Assembly: GCA_020086605.1 (NCBI GenBank)
Contig: JACBWW010000003.1
Location: 7,522,287 to 7,586,286, forward strand
Source of the DNA: Lanius collurio
Lineage: Eukaryota > Chordata > Aves > Passeriformes > Laniidae
DNA length: 64,000 bases
Direction: 5' to 3'
Position numbers and translations under genes: made by a program. Under the pieces are notes generated by a model. It did no database searches. It worked only from the letters and a program-made list of their open reading frames with translations, and was not told where the DNA came from. Shown here in pieces: positions 38,121 through 64,000 of this stretch. Every line of letters starts with the position of its first letter. The stretch's first letter is position 1.

Positions 38121-38160
38121 GAACCTTGGGCCAGTTTTGTTTTTTACATAGGAAAAGGTC

Positions 38161-38202
38161 ACATATATGTATATTCTTATATATATATACATATATATGT
38201 AG
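38161..38202. repeat. TA-rich alternating palindromic tract
   Basis: CACATATATGTATATTC followed by TTATATATATATACATATATATG: alternating purine-pyrimidine sequence, largely self-complementary, just beyond the candidate MBP polyadenylation signal. Confidence 0.8.
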
Positions 38203-39470
38203 GTATTTTTGGTTTATTTCCCCCCACACACATACAGAGTTTATGAATAATGTCCAACTACTAGAAAATGACACTTTGGGACCCTGCACACAGGCTTCTA
38301 GTAACATTGCACAGCCCAGAAGGTTGACAGTAGGACACAAGAATTATGGAATGCCAGTGCCTACAGAGTGACAACTACAGGCCAGAGGGATATTGCAAGG
38401 CATAGAATGTCTGAACAGGCAATGAAAACGTGGCCCCCTCATGTACAGCTGTGGTGCAAATAGCCCTCAAAAACGTGAAAGAATATTTAAAGAAAAAAAA
38501 ACAGAGAAATACATCTTTCAAAATACTGCACTGTAGAGCAACAGAATTTATCCAAAAACTCCTCCTTGCTTTCATCACTCTTCTTCCCCCTCAGTCATCT
38601 TTCCCAGAAGGTGGAAGTGGCATTTTTGGATTTACTTCCTTTAGAGGAATAGGTTCAGCACTTGAAAGCATTGTTTTACCAACACAAAAAGTGATTAAAA
38701 CTTAGCCTGAAATTTATTCTTTTCGTTACTCACTAGTAGTTTTGATGAAAACCAGCAGTTTAAATGGCCATTTGATTTGTACGCAAAGGATTTTTCCTGA
38801 AACAGGACTGAATAACCAATACTAGGAGTGGCTAATTTAATGTACTGAAGGAATGGATATAAACCAAAAGAAATTGTGAGCAGACACAAACCAAAAAGCC
38901 CAAGGCTAGCACAAGCCTACTACTGCATCAAACCAGAAAGAAGAGAGGCTGTCCTAGGCACTGTCTACTTACCCACTATACAACGTGGCTCTTCAACCAC
39001 TCCTCAGAACAAAAGTTCTTCTGCTTCCTTAAATAATGCACCTACTTTACCACTGCTTTTGAAAATATCAACATATTGGTTACCATGCCTGTATTTGTAC
39101 TGAACATCAACACATACACTGCCTTGAAAAGCTCCAACTCAACCTTACCAAGGCTATAAAAACCTCTATCAGGACACTTGAAGTTCACGGGGGAAGCAGA
39201 TGCAGGGAAGCAAATCAAATAGAGTGTTAAAAAGAAATTTTTAAAAAGTCTATTATTGCAACTAACAAGATTTCCAAGTGCTGAAAGAGTAGCAAACTGG
39301 ATTCAGGAAAAACGTCAGCTGACGCTATAACTTACACTGTACATTTACACTTACAAGACTTGCTACAGACTCACTGCCTCTAACCAAGGCCTAACACTTT
39401 GAGAAGTGACCCTTTAAAAACAGCATCTTTTTACTCACAAGATCAGCTTTTAGGTTGTGCTTACTGAGTA

Positions 39471-39534
39471 TCACAGAATCCCTGAATGCTTTGGGTTGGA
39501 AGGGACCTTAAAGATCACCTAGTTCCAAGCCCTT
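39471..39534 (-). mobile_element. Short CR1 LINE 3' relic
   Basis: The + strand reads TCACAGAATCCCTGAATG, then TTTGGGTTGGAAGGGACCTT and AAAGATCACCTAGTTCCAAG, the reverse complement of the CR1 3' terminus. Only about 64 bases remain. Confidence 0.88.
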
Positions 39535-39734
39535 TATGCATTTATAAAGTATTCCCCAAAATAGCAGGGAAAATATTTCATGCATGATACAAGCAACATA
39601 GCACATTTTGCAATATTATCACAGCTAAACAGGGTGCTATGCCATGAGGCCAGACAACTGTAAAATACCATGTCTTTCTTAAACAGCCAAAACACTCACA
39701 GGCTGCCTGGAAGGGAAGGCACTGCTGGAAGGAC

Positions 39735-41438
39735 TTTATTCTTTACATCTACTATCCAGATACACACTTCTGTAAACAGAGTTTTTCCAATCTCCTTGAA
39801 TCCTACGCTTAAATCATTTGCTAAAAAAACACAGGAAACAGAATTTGGAAAAAAAGTAATATTATTTAGCATGTTTTTGAATTAAATATTCCACATAACA
39901 AAAGTGTTATTTTCATGTCACCAACTATATTATTTATATACATATGCTGAACAGTTAACAAAAGAATCAAGAGATGCCCTATCAAAACCAACAGCAATTT
40001 CTTGCTTCAGCAATCTGAAATAACTAGTTTTATCATTGACAGAGTATAGACAATATTTACAGAAAAGAGCTTTCTGGATCTGAGAACAATTATCTTTTAG
40101 AAAGTAAATTAGAGTCCAGGTCTGCATTATCGTACAACATATCCACCATTGATCGAGAAGGACTTGTGGCAACCGAACAGATGAACTTCTTGCAACTGGG
40201 ATTAGTATTTACAAAATATACTGATCAGCCACACAGAGGCTCATAAACTTTAAATATATATATACATATATAAGCACACATATATATATATATCTATATA
40301 TATGTAACATATAAATAAAATTCAAAAGAACAAGGCAAAAATAAGAAAACAGCTTCTGTCTTTGGAATGTCTAAAAGACAACTATGTTTTTACTCCAGTG
40401 TTTCTTTGCTATGAATATACTTAACAAGTGGCACCTTTGAAAGCAATACTCAGTCAGCTAGGTAGTTTTGCCGAAACAATGACTTAAACAACAAATATAT
40501 GAAACATATGTCCAAAATCCACAAAGAAAATAATAAGGAATTTACAGATTTAAAATGATAACTGTTTACAGCACTGGGGAACATTGTATAATATAGGTGA
40601 CCTAGGATGCATCTAACTTTCTCAGTGCTACCACAAAATTGTACTTGTTTACTTCACAGATTTAGTATATGGCTGTGTTTTCCACAGATAACTGAGACAT
40701 GTACCTGCTGACCCAGTACAGCAAACAACAACAGAGGCTTTTACTGGAACCTTTTGTTGTTTGGATTCTTTTTAAGTAATTATTGCCAAGTCCAAAACCT
40801 CAGACTTTTACTGTAAAAACTAACATCTGTCTGCCTGTGTGGTAGGAATGAAAATGAACATGCTCCCTCTCAAGAAAAGCCATGAGCTCGCAGTATTTTA
40901 TTTTTTTCCAACAAATTCTCAAAATGCACTAAAAAAGAAAGCTTTCAAAAGAAATACAGCCTTTTCCTGTGCCTTGTAAGAAAAAAAGGCAAAACTCCAC
41001 TATTTTAAACTGCATGCATGCATCAACTGCAACACTTTGTTTCCAATCTCAATTATTTCTTTAAACACATAAAAAAAAAGTCGACCAATAGTTTCATGAT
41101 TTTCCTGTGAAGTTATTATTCATCTCCATTAGAAATGGGAATCATTCTATTCTGATATAAAGTTCCAGTTTTTTTTAAATACATATACTGGCTGTGAATT
41201 CAAAGATGAAACTGTATACATTATTACCTGAGTTCATTGATTCACAGACAACTTAGCACAGATTAAATGTTTTCCCAATATTCTTCTACAAGCTTAAAAA
41301 AAACCAATTTATCTTTTAGATAATTTTTGTAAATAATTAAAAAAACTATAATATATTATTCTATTGTTAGTATCTTCAATGCTTGAAGCTTTAAAGATCA
41401 AGTCCCAGAAACATTTTTAACTTTCAAAATTTAAGGTG
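39735..41438 (-). other. ZNF236: ZNF236 3' UTR (end uncertain)
   Basis: Sequence after the ZNF236 stop, read on the - strand. AATAAA on that strand occurs at 40,902-40,897 (UTR about 0.55 kb) and 39,740-39,735 (about 1.7 kb). The interval includes a TA-rich tract at 40,253-40,313, an ATGCATGCATG run near 41,014 and many A/T runs. An 80-codon frame at 39,930-40,172 (-) has no domain and is not considered a gene. Confidence 0.45.
40253..40313. repeat. (TA)n-rich tract
   Basis: Imperfect TATATA runs interrupted by CATATATAAGCACACA and TCTA. It is highly self-complementary and lies in the probable ZNF236 3' UTR or flank. Confidence 0.85.
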
Positions 41439-63646
<22,208 letters not shown>

Positions 63647-64000
63647 CTATTAAGTAAAAAAAAAACCAAAAAACAAACAAACAAAAAATCAAACCAAACC
63701 AAAAACCATATGCCTGTTTAATCTGTCATCTGAAATTACAAAAAATAGAAGGCTTTATTATTAAACACATGGCCACTACATTACATGGTTGGACTTTAAT
63801 CTCATTCAGAAGTCTAACTACGATGTCTGTACTTCATTTTAAAAAAAGCTGGATTTATGATTCTTATTTTTACAATAACTAACACAGGTTAAGTAATAAA
63901 GGACAAAAAACATCTTCTACTTTAGTGACATACTAAACTAGCTATGTCACATACAATACCTTTAATGCACTGGACATATCCTGGAAAACTAATTTCTTTA
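63647..64000 (-). other. ZNF236: ZNF236 intron, cut by the window edge
   Basis: Contains an A/C-rich low-complexity stretch (about 63,656-63,706, AAAC and AAACC units) directly upstream of the exon acceptor on the - strand. No further exon was seen before the window ends. Confidence 0.85.

Larger units (their letters stand above)
38121..39734. other. Intergenic spacer between convergent MBP and ZNF236
   Basis: Between the likely 3' ends of the two genes. It contains an alternating TA-rich tract (38,161-38,202) and a short CR1 relic (39,471-39,534). No gene was recognised. Confidence 0.6.

Overview
This is AT-rich, intron-dominated vertebrate nuclear DNA, almost certainly from a bird. The evidence is four CR1 LINE fragments (the main retrotransposon of bird and reptile genomes) and exons of two recognisable vertebrate genes whose peptides are close to, but distinct from, the mammalian ones. 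Species cannot be fixed from the sequence alone. No prokaryotic, CRISPR, phage, tRNA or rRNA feature was seen.

Bases 1-38,120 hold the 3' part of MBP (myelin basic protein, including its Golli-MBP unit) on the + strand. Bases 1-19,052 are a Golli intron. The exon at 19,053-19,483 carries Golli coding sequence and, nested in the same frame, the classical MBP start codon at 19,313. Five further coding exons follow (31,545-31,652; 32,124-32,159; 32,723-32,755; 33,730-33,852; 36,332-36,388). They splice to a 175-residue classical MBP, with a 3' UTR that runs to about 38.1 kb.

Bases from about 40 kb to the end hold the 3' part of ZNF236, a many-fingered C2H2 zinc-finger protein, on the - strand. 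Thirteen coding exons between 63,646 and 41,439 join in frame with GT-AG introns. They give about 808 C-terminal residues with nine C2H2 fingers, grouped as four, then a long finger-free Gln/Ser/Thr-rich stretch, then five. The two genes are therefore convergent, tail to tail, matching my recollection of the MBP-ZNF236 neighbourhood on human 18q23.

The rest is intronic or intergenic: CR1 fragments (the largest about 2.1 kb with decayed reverse transcriptase), simple repeats, homopolymers, a few perfect hairpins and one assembly junction (a single N flanked by an exact 57-bp duplication). MBP acts in compaction of the myelin sheath and ZNF236 is a presumed nuclear DNA-binding protein; apart from adjacency, nothing here links their functions. 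I found no convincing undescribed biological system. The items most worth checking are the assembly junction, the repeated beta-strand-like motif in the ZNF236 finger-free region, the hairpin cluster at 45.7 kb, and the apparent absence of the mammalian MBP exon 2.
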